64,000 nucleotides of DNA from NCBI RefSeq assembly GCF_964340395.1, contig NC_135556.1, forward strand, positions 7,745,001-7,809,000, in the 5' to 3' direction. Each line of letters starts with the position of its first letter. The stretch's first letter is position 1. Positions 36,526 to 47,982 of this stretch are shown here, piece after piece. The notes beneath the pieces were generated by a model that was given only the letters and a program-made list of their open reading frames with translations, ran no database searches and was not told where the DNA came from. Position numbers and translations under genes: made by a program. This stretch comes from Glandiceps talaboti (lineage: Eukaryota; Hemichordata; Enteropneusta; Spengelidae).

Positions 36526-39500
36526 TGCATCATAAGTGCCATCATAAAAATACAGAAGTACAATAATTCATGTTAGAATGCTTGAAAATATATGTGATGT
36601 GAAAAAATTAAAATGTATATCATCAAATACAAATGTACAATCGTAACTTTGCTAAACAGCACAACATAATTTGATAAGCTGAGGGCTTTTGACTGCGTAC
36701 TGTCAGTCTTGTTCACTCTATGATAGAAGGCGCTGTTGATAAGCTGAGAGCTTTCGAGTACAAACTGTCAGTCTCGTTCACTCTATGATAGAGGGCACTG
36801 TTCATAGGATGAGAGCTTTCGACTACAAACTGTCAGTCTCGTTCACTCTATGATAGAGGGCACTGTTGATAAGCTGAGAGCTTTCGACTACAAACTGTCA
36901 GTCTCGTTCACTCTATGATAGAGGGCACTGTTGATGAGCTGAGAGCTTTCGACTACAAACTGTCAGTCTTGTTCACTCTATGATAGAGGGCACTGTTGAT
37001 AAGCTGAGAGCTTTCGACTACAAACTGTCAGTCTCGTTCACTCTATGATAGAGGGCACTGTTTATGATTGTACAACTGTGACCATAAAATTCATAGTTGC
37101 AACTTATCAGTCAGTAATTACAGCATATTTGCTTTACATCTCTCACCTCAAATGTTATGAGTACATGAGCAGCTAATGATGTCAGTTCAGCAAGACCTCT
37201 TCTCAATACATCAGTAGCAGGAGGACCTGCCAACAACACAAGTTATTAGTAAAACTGACATGGTTAACTAATCCAGAAAGTTTTCCCTTGCCCAGAGAAT
37301 TCTGACAAAGAATTTGACCACCTAAGTGCATCATAATAATAAAACGTTGTAGACACTCAAACAAGGTGGTTTGCCATTTGGCCTTAATCATGAAGGTCAA
37401 AAAATCAAAGTGATGTGGATATGTCCACTATAGTATCTGATATTTGTGCCAGGTTTGGTTGAAATTGGCTCATGCATTTCAGAGATATGGGTAAACACAG
37501 ATACACACACACACATGCACTGATGGACGGACAGATGGACCCCAATATAGTAGTCTCTCCCCCATCCACCCTCCCCCACCCCAGGTTTGCCCATTTGGGA
37601 CTAATAACATTCACTTTGACAACATGACTTCCACTCTGTATATGAGAATAAGTTATGAGGCCCTCTTTTGTTCTAGTGCTAGTTTGACCCTTTAGCATGT
37701 CATCAAGGTGAAATGCTAATTTCATGTACTGAGAAATGGTATTCACAATTACGCTATCAAGACCAGTCTGCCTTCTAAGCCAATTTGATGCACCACTGAC
37801 GCACATAATTTCTAGTGACACACCAAAATTTGGTATTCTCCTATCTCTTACTATGTGGTGACTCACTAGAAATACCATTTTTTCTCATTTTGACTCGCAA
37901 CAACAAAATTTGACCTTCGATCATTAGAGGGCACACTGATCAAGGTGAAGTTCGGACTTTTTGACTTTGAACTTGACCTACCTGTGGTCTGTATCCTAAA
38001 GTTGATTTTATTTTCTGTTGGGTGAGGTATACTGTATCCACAAAACTGGACTTCAGGACTGTTTATAAAACATAAACATCAGACAAATTGTTTGAAATGT
38101 AGATATGAAAAAGTCTGTTTATTTAGGATATTGTATACTCTATAGTTAAAGGGGCACAAGTTGACTCTATCAGTACATACTTTGAGGGTTACAGTGCTCC
38201 AAATCAAAGTATGAATGACAAACTACTGCAAACATATTGATACATTACACCAAAATGGGTTTGTGTCTTTGTACAGAATTTAGTAGGGTCAGATCAAACA
38301 TTAACACTATACTTGTACATGTAAGTATTTCACCTGTGTCAAAAACCTACAATCTCTGATTGTGCCATTTTAACATATTAAATGTCTCATCTCTAAAAGC
38401 AGTAGTCTAGAGGCTATCCATGGTATGAATCCTTCACCATGTCTAGAGGAATGAGGAGCCCAGTTGAAATTTCAAATTCAAACAAAGCCACCCAAACAGC
38501 AATTAACATTATGCTTGTGTTAATCAATCACAGGATAAGTTAGTGTTTATTGTGGCCAGTTACACAATGTCCATATATGGTACATTTGTCATATCAGGAT
38601 ACTACTTGATACACTGTTTTTTATCATTCTAACAGTTGGCGTTTACTCATTTGCATGCAAACTTTTGGTTCATGACTTCTGATTCCTCTAGACATGGAAA
38701 AGGATTCAAAGCCACAGAAAGCCTTTAGACTACAAATTCAGATAACCATACTGATGATAACATGAGTTAGTTCAACAAACATCAAATCTGTAGCATATCC
38801 AGACATATGCCCTCTACACTTGGTACACAATTACCATACCATCAAATACAATCAAGCTTAGAAGTAATTGTTACAATTTCATTTGATTAAAACTCAACTT
38901 GGTCAAGTCACAAAATGGTCTCCCTATATTACAAAGTTCTGATTTAAATTGTGGGTATATACCTAAAAAGATGTATAATAAGAGATAATCACACAATGTC
39001 AACAAATGAATATCATTTGTTTTGGTCAAAACCCCCTTCCCCTCCCCCCTCCCCCTAAACCAATGCTCACAAGTGCAACATCAAACATTTACATGTGATG
39101 TACACTATGATGAAAACTCTAGTGGTCACACCACTATGATTGATGTAATGTAAAAACATGATTGTAAACACATTAAAATATAATATGAAACCCAGCACCA
39201 TATTTGGGTATGACGTAAATTTTTATCAACTTATCAACATCTCAATAGCAAAGCTGTTATTGAAGGAGTAAAAATTTTCTGTTGAAATTTGGTTAGAAGT
39301 GCGAAAATGAAGTTCAGCAATCGCATTGATGACAGACCCCCCCCCCCCCCTTAATGAACGAAGTTCGCTTATTGAGACTTATATGACTTTGTGCGATCAA
39401 CCCTGGCTAACAAAGATAGTGGTTCAATAACACCTTGTATTAAATATTCATGCCAAACTTAAAAACACATTAAAAGGGAATAAACGATGTCACTGTATGT

Positions 39501-40225
39501 CAGTCTGAGTGTGTGTATGGTTAAAGGAAGGACCTGTCTGTGTGTATGTGTGGCAAAACAGAGCCTGTCTATATACACTGGATCTGTGACTCCCCTACAT
39601 GCACTCTTATCATACTTCTTAGATGACAACTGGTTTAGCGAAGTCACATATCCAGTGAGTAGACATACTTGATAAAAGGAGAAGAAGATGGAGTTTCTTA
39701 CTTTTTCATGATCATATATCTTAAAGAATTACCCAAGGTGTGGTCTTCTCCATTCATCACAAATGTTGCACATCTTTGATCTTCAACTTCAGTCTGAACC
39801 TGAAACAAAGTTATGATGAAAAAAAGGAGGACATTATACTAATAGTTTACTTGTTTGAAAATCACAAGAGTACTTCTAAGATGATGATACGATATGATAC
39901 GATACGATACAATATGATACGATACAATACGATACGATACGATGCAATACGGTACGATACAATATTATACAATACAATGCGATATGAGACAAATTACAAT
40001 ACAATTATACAATGATATGACATGATGATACAATATGATGCAACATGATATGGCACGATACGATATAATAAGATGCAATATGGTAGGATATGACATGACA
40101 GGACATGATACGATATAATGCAATACAATTATACAATATGAATACCTGTAAAATGGCATGGACAGTTGGTGATATTTTCAAATATAAGAAACATTATTGC
40201 AATTCTCAATGTAATGGGCATGTAC

Positions 40226-40281
<56 letters not shown>

Positions 40282-40654
40282 GACACAGTAGTAAACAATA
40301 CACACATAACAGCATACATTGAATGAAGGAAAATACAAAAGCTGATATAATAATGTTGTTTGAACAGAACTTTTTTCAATATCTAAATGCCACAGCCTCT
40401 TTTAGAATCTCTCAGATTCAAATTTAACCAAAGCATTACTATACTAGACATGTGTATGGTATAGACCACGTGTTTCATTTGTTTACATCTCACACGACAG
40501 TGCCAAATTGATTCCCGGAAGTGTTGATAACTTAATGAGGACAGATTCACCTATATATGTTGAGTACTTGTACTTTGGGCTGCAAATGACAAACTATTAC
40601 AAAAAGCATATTACTTACGACTTCAAGCCTTCTCTTTTTCGTCTCTTCAGCCAT
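36361..40654 (-). CDS. POLR1D: RNA polymerase I and III subunit RPAC2 (AC19)
   Basis: Five coding exons: 40654-40619, 39799-39702, 38058-37982, 37226-37147, 36423-36361 (stop TGA at 36361-36363). All have GT..AG introns and consistent phases, giving 117 aa. The product is the small alpha-like subunit that pairs with RPAC1 (POLR1C) in the assembly platform of Pol I and Pol III, in the nucleus/nucleolus. Diagnostic sequence: [20 protein letters not shown] across exon 2, [20 protein letters not shown] across the exon 2/3 join, [10 protein letters not shown] ending exon 3, then [20 protein letters not shown] and an acidic tail ending MEVEQ. This is the archaeal RpoL / alpha N-terminal-type dimerisation fold. 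It is slightly shorter than the human isoform (about 133 aa), mainly at the N-terminus ([12 protein letters not shown]). It shares a promoter with VAMP7. Confidence 0.95.
36431..36522. repeat. Poly-G and (CA)n tracts in POLR1D intron 4
   Basis: A G-rich run of about 20 bases immediately upstream (on the minus strand) of the last-exon acceptor, where it reads as poly-C, then about 21 CA units. The tract forms the polypyrimidine part of that acceptor. Confidence 0.9.
36673..37062. repeat. 65-bp minisatellite, six units, in POLR1D intron 4
   Basis: Six head-to-tail units of 65 bp beginning GATAAGCTGAGAGCTTTCGA and ending GATAGAGGGCACTGTT. The first unit is the most diverged; the later ones differ by only a few bases. 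Confidence 0.95.
37764..37938 (+). mobile_element. hAT-like MITE, CAGTGTGCCCTCTAA family, copy 1
   Basis: A 175-bp element with termini CAGTCTGCCTTCTAAG and TTAGAGGGCACACTG. Flanks ATCAAGAC (37756-37763) and ATCAAGGT (37939-37946) match at 6 of 8 bases, an eroded 8-bp target duplication as expected for hAT. Lies in POLR1D intron 3. Confidence 0.8.
38397..38745. mobile_element. Foldback element with ~60-bp inverted arms
   Basis: The left arm (GTAGTCTAGAGGCTATCCAT .. CCATGTCTAGAGGAAT, about 38401-38451) is inverted at about 38673-38738 (ATTCCTCTAGACATGG .. GCCTTTAGACTAC). About 220 bp lie between. A related sequence is at about 51188-51262. Lies in POLR1D intron 2. Confidence 0.65.
39336..39352. 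repeat. Poly-C tract
   Basis: A run of about 13 C. Confidence 0.8.
39890..40136. repeat. (GATAC)n-derived pentamer array in POLR1D intron 1
   Basis: About 50 degenerate pentamers of GATAC, AATAC, GATAT and similar. Frames through it are low complexity. Confidence 0.9.
40229..40280. repeat. (CA)n microsatellite
   Basis: About 25 CA units in POLR1D intron 1. Confidence 0.95.
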
Positions 40655-40757
40655 TTTGGTATTATTAGTGATCAGTAACTTAGAGGGTCTAATTGCATGT
40701 GACCCTGACGTCATGAAAACAAGAGGTCCGATAGAAATTGTACAGCCAAAGCCTCAG
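40655..40757. promoter_or_regulatory. Bidirectional POLR1D/VAMP7 promoter
   Basis: POLR1D starts at 40654 reading left. A likely VAMP7 leader exon reading right ends at 40757 (GCCTCAG|GTAGGTAC). The ~100 bp between them contain a consensus cAMP-response element TGACGTCA at 40706-40713. No TATA box is evident. The CACGTG at about 40467 lies in POLR1D intron 1. Shared-promoter use is inferred from geometry. Confidence 0.6.
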
Positions 40758-41659
40758 GTAGGTACTGTTTCGAGTACTTTACGTATTTACAAGCGTTATC
40801 TTATAAATAGAAACTGTTTCTAGTTCAAAAAATGTATGAGGAAGTAGTACAACTGATTAAAAATTATCAGTAAATCGACTGAGTTCGTACAGTCCTGCAT
40901 AAATGTCGTGAAGGTCTCTCAACGTAAATTACGGGACTCTCAACACGTTCAACTTCAGTGACTTACCGGTTGTAAACTTTTGTCAGCAATATTTATACTA
41001 AGTTTTGATTTATGTAAAAGCTTTGAGTTCTTCCTGTACAGTGTAACTTATGTGTCAAACATAGTTAGTCGTTAATACATGTTTAATTAAGTAGAACAAA
41101 ACTGTTGACGGCATGTACAATACATGTTGTATGTCACTTTGTCAGTTCACTTCCTGTGTGTATTGCAGAGGCGTACATGTACATAGTATTAATTCGAAAA
41201 AGTGAACCTGGACCAAAATTCGTGATTCCCCATTACACATACTACACAGATCCCATATTTATCATCAAATCCACAGTTAGCATAGAACTGTTACACGTGA
41301 ATAGCGACGAGCGTACTCTGCGGATGTACAGTTGTATGCAAATCTTCATGTAAACAATGGAGTTCTCATCTTTTGTCTGTAGTATCACAATATCCACTGG
41401 ACTTTGCATTCGTCATCAGTCACTTTAAAACGCAGCAAATGAAAACAATAATATAAACAAGCAACATATTTTTATTGATTGGATTTCAGTCATATCATTA
41501 CTACATATATTTTGCAATGTAATAGTTACACAAATTGATCGCTGTCTTTTTTCATCCAGGAACTGGATTTCTAATTGTAGAACGTGAAGTGTAACTGACA
41601 TGTATAAACACTTTTTATTTTTTCATTTCATTTCAGTCAAGTGACAAATAGCAACAAAG

Positions 41660-44600
41660 ATGCCGATCTTATTTTCAGTGGTTGCCAGGGGGACGACTAT
41701 CCTGGCAAAGTATGCCAGTTGTCAAGGCAACTTCAATGAAGTGACAGAACAGATTCTTATGAAAGTACCGCCAGAAAATGCCAAACTGACATACACGCAC
41801 GACCACTATCTGTTTCATTATGTGTCGGATGACAGAATTATTTACCTTTGCATTACAGATGACGTAAGTATTACCCGTCAGTGTTTAATTATTGTAAATA
41901 TTGTACAATGACAGGGATGTCGCTTATTTTAAAAGCAGTCGGTCAAATATGAAAAGTAGGCAGTGAGACACATGAATCTGCCCATCATTGGAAATATACT
42001 GATTGAAACAAAGAAATTTTAAACAAATTCCTGAAAAAATAGCCGCCAAAACATTGTGGAGTAGGCGGTTGTTTTTGTCGGCTACCGGCTGTTATCTACA
42101 TCCTGCAATGATTATAATTTAATAGGAATTGATATGGTTAGGTAAAGTAAACTAAAGTTGTCTGTGAATTTATCATACCACATTATCCTCTAGTGTGTGT
42201 ACAGGATGAAAAAGGCTGAGTGATTAATATTCTGTGTTTCTGTTGAAATAAAGGGTTATTGTTATACAAACTGTGTTTACAATTACTTTCACTTTCACTG
42301 GGTGAAAAGACACAGTGACCAAATTGAAACTATTTTAAATACAACACAATGTTGGAATTTTGTGACGCTTTTATCCACACCAGTGTGCCCTCTAATGATA
42401 GCCAAATTTTATTTTTGTGGGTCAAAGTGAGAAAAGCTGGCATTTCTTGTGAGTCACCACATAGTAAGAGATAGGGGAACACCAAATTTTCGTGCCTCTA
42501 GAAATTGTGTGGCACATCAGATTGGCTTAGACGGGCACATTGTCACACCTACAGATTTGTCCATCAGTTCACCAATTTTACAGTCAAAAAGGGAACTTTT
42601 AGTGTCATATTTTATGTATGTTTATTAACAACAATGGAATCCTTATAGATTATGGGTCTGACATTAATCACATGATCAGTCAAAAATTCAACTGAAAGTG
42701 TCTTTCTAGATATGCTGTGTGAAGATAATGATAGAACTTAGAAGTGAATGTTAATGAATGTGTAGACACCAATGTGACCATACAAAAGTACTTCGATAAA
42801 ACTTTCAACTCATTTCGCAGTCATTTACTCTGTTTGTTGTTGAACTTGAATATAATATACTAGTATGTAATTTCAATTTGATATTGCCACAAGTGCAAAA
42901 TACTCACATGTCTATTAGTTTGTGTGACTTATTGTAATGTGTACAAATATAACTCAGTTATTGAAAGTAGTGCATACACCATTCTTACAGAATACAGAAG
43001 TATGCAAGAAATGGAAATGATCAGAATGGAAAAAGCACAGAATTCAAACTTATTAGCATTGTGTTTCTTTTTTTGTTTCAAGGACTTTGAAAGATCAAGA
43101 GCTTTTCTATTTCTCCAAGAAGTAAAAAGGAGGTAAGTGTGAAAGCTGAAAGTGAAACATTAAATATAGTGATATCATCATGTGATTGGTATGTTAAAAT
43201 AAGCTATACTGAGGTTTACCCATTAGAAAATAGAATAGAAAGGGTATTTTAATTGAACTGATTATGTTGCATCATGTAAAGAGAACACTGTATTCATTGC
43301 TTGAGTACAAGGATTGTTTGTTGTTTTGATGTAAAGTGATAAAATGTGAAGGTCACTGGAGGACATCATTCAAGCCTTGACCTTTAACCTCTGTCTGTTA
43401 TCAACCATAACAAAGGAAGTGGTGAATCTGAGTGTAATTTGATAATACATACTGTGTTATGCTATGTTCTGACTGAATTTTATGTGTATTTTGACTTGTC
43501 ATGTTTGAGATGAATTCGGTTGGAAACGCTGAGTGTTCAGTCTTTCCAACCAAAATCATCTTCATAACACAAGACGGGCCAGTACATGTAACATATACAT
43601 CTGAATATGGGAAACAGGCATTTCACTACAGTGGTGCTGTTCTATGGAACAATCTACCCCTATCTAAGGTCAGCTCCAAACCTATCAATATTTAAAAGAC
43701 ATCTTTGAGAATGTAGTCTGGTAATGTAATTGGATATCTTTTAAAGTACACTGTGAAAAAAAAAGATAAATCAGAGTAATTTGTGCTTTTCATAATTTGT
43801 CTCAAACGTGTTGAATTGTTTGTATGAAAAGTACCAATAAATACAACATAATTAGTCTGGAAGGAATTTGGAATCATGTATACCATACATACTGGAATTC
43901 AACTATTAATGTGGTCATCAATAGAGGCTGTTAATGACAAAATATGTCATATTTTATATTTCCAGGTTTGTCACCATGTCTGGGTCACCACATAAGATGC
44001 CATCGTTTATATTTCCACATTTGTCAAAAGTGTGCCCTCTAAGCCAATTTGACATGCTACTGACACACACAATTTCTAGTTATGCACCAAAATTTGGTGT
44101 CCCCCTATGTCTTACTATGTTGTGACTTTATAAAAAAATGCCAGTTTTTATCATACTGATCCACAACAGCAAAATTTGGCTATCATTAGAGGGTACACTG
44201 TTTTTCACCCTGTATAGTTCACCACACAAACTGCCATATTTTCTATTTCCAGGTTTGTCACCATGTATAATGGTTCACCACATAACATGCCATATTTTCT
44301 ATTTCCAGGTTTGTCACCATGTATGGTTCACTACATAACATGCCATATTTTCTATTTCCACCAGGTTTGTCACCATGTATGGTTCACCACATAACATGCC
44401 ATATTCTCTATTTCCACCAGGTTTGTCACCCTGTATGGTTCACCACATAACATGCCATATTCTCTATTTCCACCAGGTTTGTCACCATGTATGGTTCACC
44501 ACATAACATGCCATATTTTCTATTTCTACCAGGTTTGTCACCCTGTATGGTTCACCACATAACATGCCATATTTTATATTTCCACCAGATTTGTCACCCT

Positions 44601-47600
44601 GTATGGTTCACCACATAACATACCATATTTTATATTTCCACCAGGTTTGTCACCATGTATGGTTCACCACATAACATGCCATATTTTCTATTTCCACCAG
44701 GTTTGTCACCATGTATGGTTCACCACATAACATGCCATATTTTCTATTTCCACCAGGTTTGTCACCCTGTATGGTTCACCACATAACATGCCATATTTTC
44801 TATTTCAACCAGGTTTGTCACCCTGTATGGTTCACCACATAACATGCCATATTTTATATTTCCACCAGGTTTGTCACCATGTATGGTTCACCACATAACA
44901 TGCCATATTTTGTATTTCCACCAGGTTTGTCACCATGTACGGTAGCAGAGCACAAACAGCATTACCATTTGCAATGAATAGTGAATTTTCAAGAGTCTTG
45001 CAGACACAGATGGTATGATTTTATACTTAATAATTCTTCCTCAAAAATGATCCTGTCATTCTTAAAATTTGGAGCGATGAGTTATCACCAGTAATGTTCG
45101 TGGATAATGGTCTGGTTGTGGAAGGGGTATTTTTTAGAGAAATTTGGGTTAACAAGTTTTTGGTGTTTAATAGCTTAGATAATGGACGTGACAGGGAATT
45201 TGAAATAGACAGAAGCAATTGCATTGTCCACCTGTTATACTGTGTTTATGGGCTGTTGAGAGTTGGGGTTCGTATGACTGAGCTGGTGTTGATCAAGAAT
45301 AGACAATTTAAGAGGCAGCTATTAATGGATATTTTTATCATTGTAACATTATAATAGTCTTTAGATATAATCAGTAAATTACTTAATACATATTTTTCCT
45401 GAGTGAAAAAAAAATGTGAAATTACCATTAAATGTATCACTTATTCATGAATTGATTTATGAAATAATGCAATTAAATCGATTGTAACTTTTATCAGTTT
45501 TCAATTATTCCAAGAAACAAATGAAAGAAAACGTATTGCTAGAATGAATATATTTTATTTTGGGAATTTTGTAAATATGAAAATATGAAATATCAAAGTT
45601 GACACACAGTAAGCCATATTTGCACTGACTTAGTTTTATATAGGAATGTGATTTTTACCAAATTATTAACAAAATTAGTTTATATTTAATCTTTTCAGAG
45701 ACATTACTCTGAGAGTTCTGATGTTGACAACGTGTCACGAGTACAGGGAGAAATTGATGAATTGAAAGGCATTATGGTGAAAAACATTGGTGAGTTAGTA
45801 TGTACATGAAGACTGGAAAGACAGTTTATTGTATGCTGTATTTGAGTCTAAACTCTCGAATCCTGTCATTTAGTTCTGGTATGAATTGTTATCTGTGTGA
45901 ATGTATTTTGACATACCGTCACCTTTGAATAGAGTGGTAATTTATGGCAAAGTTTATGTTTGTCTGTAAAAAGCGTCACAGTCGTAACTAGTTCAGTAAT
46001 CTTTTGTACTAGTATGTCCACACTGAGCAACTTCCCAAAATTTTCAAAGGTGCTGTGATCATCTTCTATGGGTTCATTGCTCTCACTGAACTTTCTGTTC
46101 TATAGTCCAGGATGTGTTGATGACTGATTTATAAAGTAGTAAATGATTACGGAAAAAAATGAATATAATCGTCAGACTAAATTTCATGTTATAGTGTGCT
46201 ACAATAAAGTGAAATACTGACAACCAAACACTGACAAGGGCACACACATCAGTTTAAACATGAACATATATAGTCATTTTTGTGTTCATTCATGACACAA
46301 TAAACTGCCATGCTGACAACCAAACACTGCAACAAGGGCACAAATATCAGTTGAAACATGGACATTTAATATATAAATTCATTTATTCCAGATATATTTA
46401 GATAAGTATGAATTATGTCTTTTAGATCCACATAAGTTCATAGTTGTTGATATTTGTGTTTATTTTTGTGAAATTATGGAAACATACTTGAATTCAAGCC
46501 ATGAATTATGTCCAGTGATGATAGTAAATATTATTCCATATTTATATCATATTTGTAACAGATACCATAGCTGCTAGGGGAGAAAAGCTTGAATTGCTGA
46601 TTGATAAAACTGAAGACTTGGAAGCTAATGTAAGTTGATGAATTTATGACACACAGCAGTAGACATGTCTTGTACAACCATAGTAGTCTATTTGATAGGA
46701 AATGTTACCATACTATTGTCAGCATAGTCTTGGTTACCCAGACTCTCACCACTGTGGGTTCTACTACAAGACCACCCAGACGAGAGTCTGGTGAAATGTA
46801 ATCACAATATTGCCCACACCAGATCTCTTTCACAGAGCAGTGCATTCTGGGGAATAGTTCATGTGTAACATTGCATGCTGAATGATCCAGGTTCCTTCAC
46901 GACATGTCTGCGTATCTCAAGCAACCGATACATCCTACGATGCATGGCCCGCATAATCCCATTCGTTATGACTTGAAAGAGATCTACTGCATGATTTCCT
47001 GTGTGGACAACTTGGGATTACATTTCCCAGACTCTTGTCTGGGTGACCTCATAGTAGAGCCCCCTCCCCAACCCTTAGCAGTGAGAGTCATTCAAACATT
47101 GGGCATTAAAAGTTATCTACAAGTGCCGCATTCCATTCAGTACTCATAACAAATAAATATGTTTGTATTTTTTTTTTGCAGAGCATCACCTTTAAGAAGA
47201 GCAGTAGAAGTCTTGCTAGGTCAATGTGCATTAAAAATGCCAAACTAACAATTATACTAGTTGTTGTTCTCATTGTAAGTACATATTATGTTTTGATCTG
47301 TGTAGTTCTAAAGACTACCTTAAAGTGGCACAAAATGTGTTTATAAAACTTTGACTTGTGTGAAAATACTTACATAAAACCTTAATTAAACTATAATAGT
47401 ATAACATTCTCAATGCATACCTTCTATATCACGACAATTGCCTTCTGACCTTGTGAGAACAGTTGATTGCACTATACTACTAATTCAATAGGGAACTTGC
47501 AATCCCGCCATGTTGAATGTTGCATCATGGGAAATGTGATAATAAATACTAATCAAATAGTATTGTAAACAAGACTGTTACATAGTTTTTAACCACAAAT

Positions 47601-47982
47601 GACCAATTCATAGTCACCCTGACCATTGTGGGAGATTTATTTTATCGGTAGCTCCTGATTAGGTATTACGATAACCACAGATAATCCCATAGTCCTTTGC
47701 GTCTGAGCATGCTCAGTCTGGATTGCAAGTTCCCTATTGTGTACTTTTCCTGTTTGTAATAAGTTCCGCATGTTAATGCTTGTCTGTCAATTGTTGTACA
47801 TGTATCATGCACCAGATTTTGATGGGAGACCCCCACCCCCACCGAATGTCTCCTGTAGGTAGACTTTACCTACTCACCATCCATAACAACAACTCTGTTT
47901 TCCTTGTCTTTTGCAGATCATCATTTACTTCATAATATCAGCTGCATGTGGAGGACTAGGCTGGCAAAAATGTGTCAAATAA
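41660..47982 (+). CDS. VAMP7: Vesicle-associated membrane protein 7 (longin R-SNARE)
   Basis: Seven coding exons: 41660-41863, 43083-43132, 44925-45012, 45699-45789, 46562-46629, 47182-47274, 47917-47982 (stop TAA), with GT..AG borders and consistent phases, giving 219 aa (human 220). VAMP7 is the R-SNARE for late-endosome/lysosome fusion and lysosomal or neurite exocytosis. The longin domain (about 1-110) starts MPILFSVVARGTTILAKYAS and contains LFHYVSDDRIIYLCITDDDF and RAQTALPFAMNSEF. The SNARE motif (about 125-180) contains IDELKGIMVKNID, zero-layer Arg150 and KLELLIDKTEDL. The membrane anchor is about 189-208, followed by a short luminal tail with GGLGWQKCVK. A non-coding leader exon probably ends at 40757, with the coding exon's acceptor (TTCATTTCAG) ending at 41636. 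Intron 2 has the decoy-acceptor array. Confidence 0.97.
42381..42542 (-). mobile_element. hAT-like MITE, copy 2, in VAMP7 intron 1 of the CDS
   Basis: A 162-bp inverted-orientation copy: begins CAGTGTGCCCTCTAATGATA, ends GACGGGCACATTG. Internal sequence AGTCACCACATAGTAAGAGA matches the other copies. The flanking duplication is poorly preserved (ATCCACAC / TCACACCT). Confidence 0.75.
43560..43720 (+). mobile_element. 3' end fragment of a non-LTR retrotransposon ORF
   Basis: The frame ending at 43695 reads TSEYGKQAFHYSGAVLWNNL PLSK, then a stop, with KRHL-like sequence beyond after a frameshift. The pattern aromatic-S-G-x-x-LWNxLP is the C-terminal tail of many LINE (CR1/jockey/RTE-like) reverse-transcriptase proteins. 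Only the last 40-60 codons are seen, in VAMP7 intron 2. Family membership is inferred from this motif. Confidence 0.5.
43966..44924 (+). repeat. 56-bp minisatellite of duplicated VAMP7 exon 3 acceptors
   Basis: Twelve units start at 44253, 44309, 44365, 44421, 44477, 44533, 44589, 44645, 44701, 44757, 44813 and 44869, exactly 56 bp apart; the real exon start at 44925 is the next in register. Each unit is GTTTGTCACCATGTATGGTT then CACCACATAACATGCCATAT and a pyrimidine tract ending CCACCAG or TTCCAG. An older copy begins at 43966, and another (44019) is interrupted by a MITE. The first 19 nt of each unit equal the first 19 nt of exon 3 except for one base. Confidence 0.97.
44028..44200 (+). mobile_element. 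hAT-like MITE, copy 3, inserted in the 56-bp array
   Basis: A 173-bp element with ends AAGTGTGCCCTCTAAGCC and TTAGAGGGTACACTG. Flanks TTTGTCAA and TTTTTCAC match the intact array sequence TTTGTCAC, showing an 8-bp target duplication by comparison with unoccupied sites in neighbouring units. Confidence 0.85.
46724..47090. mobile_element. Composite foldback of the GGTTACCCAGACTC family in VAMP7 intron 5
   Basis: The arm at 46724-46802 (TAGTCTTGGTTACCCAGACT .. GAGAGTCTGGTGAAATGTAATC) is inverted at about 47018-47090 (GATTACATTTCCCAGACTC .. GCAGTGAGAGTCATTC). About 215 bp lie between. Each arm resembles a single MITE copy at 8.7 or 26.2 kb, so either two copies inserted in opposite orientation or this is a larger foldback element. 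Confidence 0.6.

Noticed and set aside
43966-44924. Regular direct repeats resembling a CRISPR array
   Set aside because: The 56-bp units are contiguous with no unique spacers, and the DNA is eukaryotic and intronic. It is a minisatellite.
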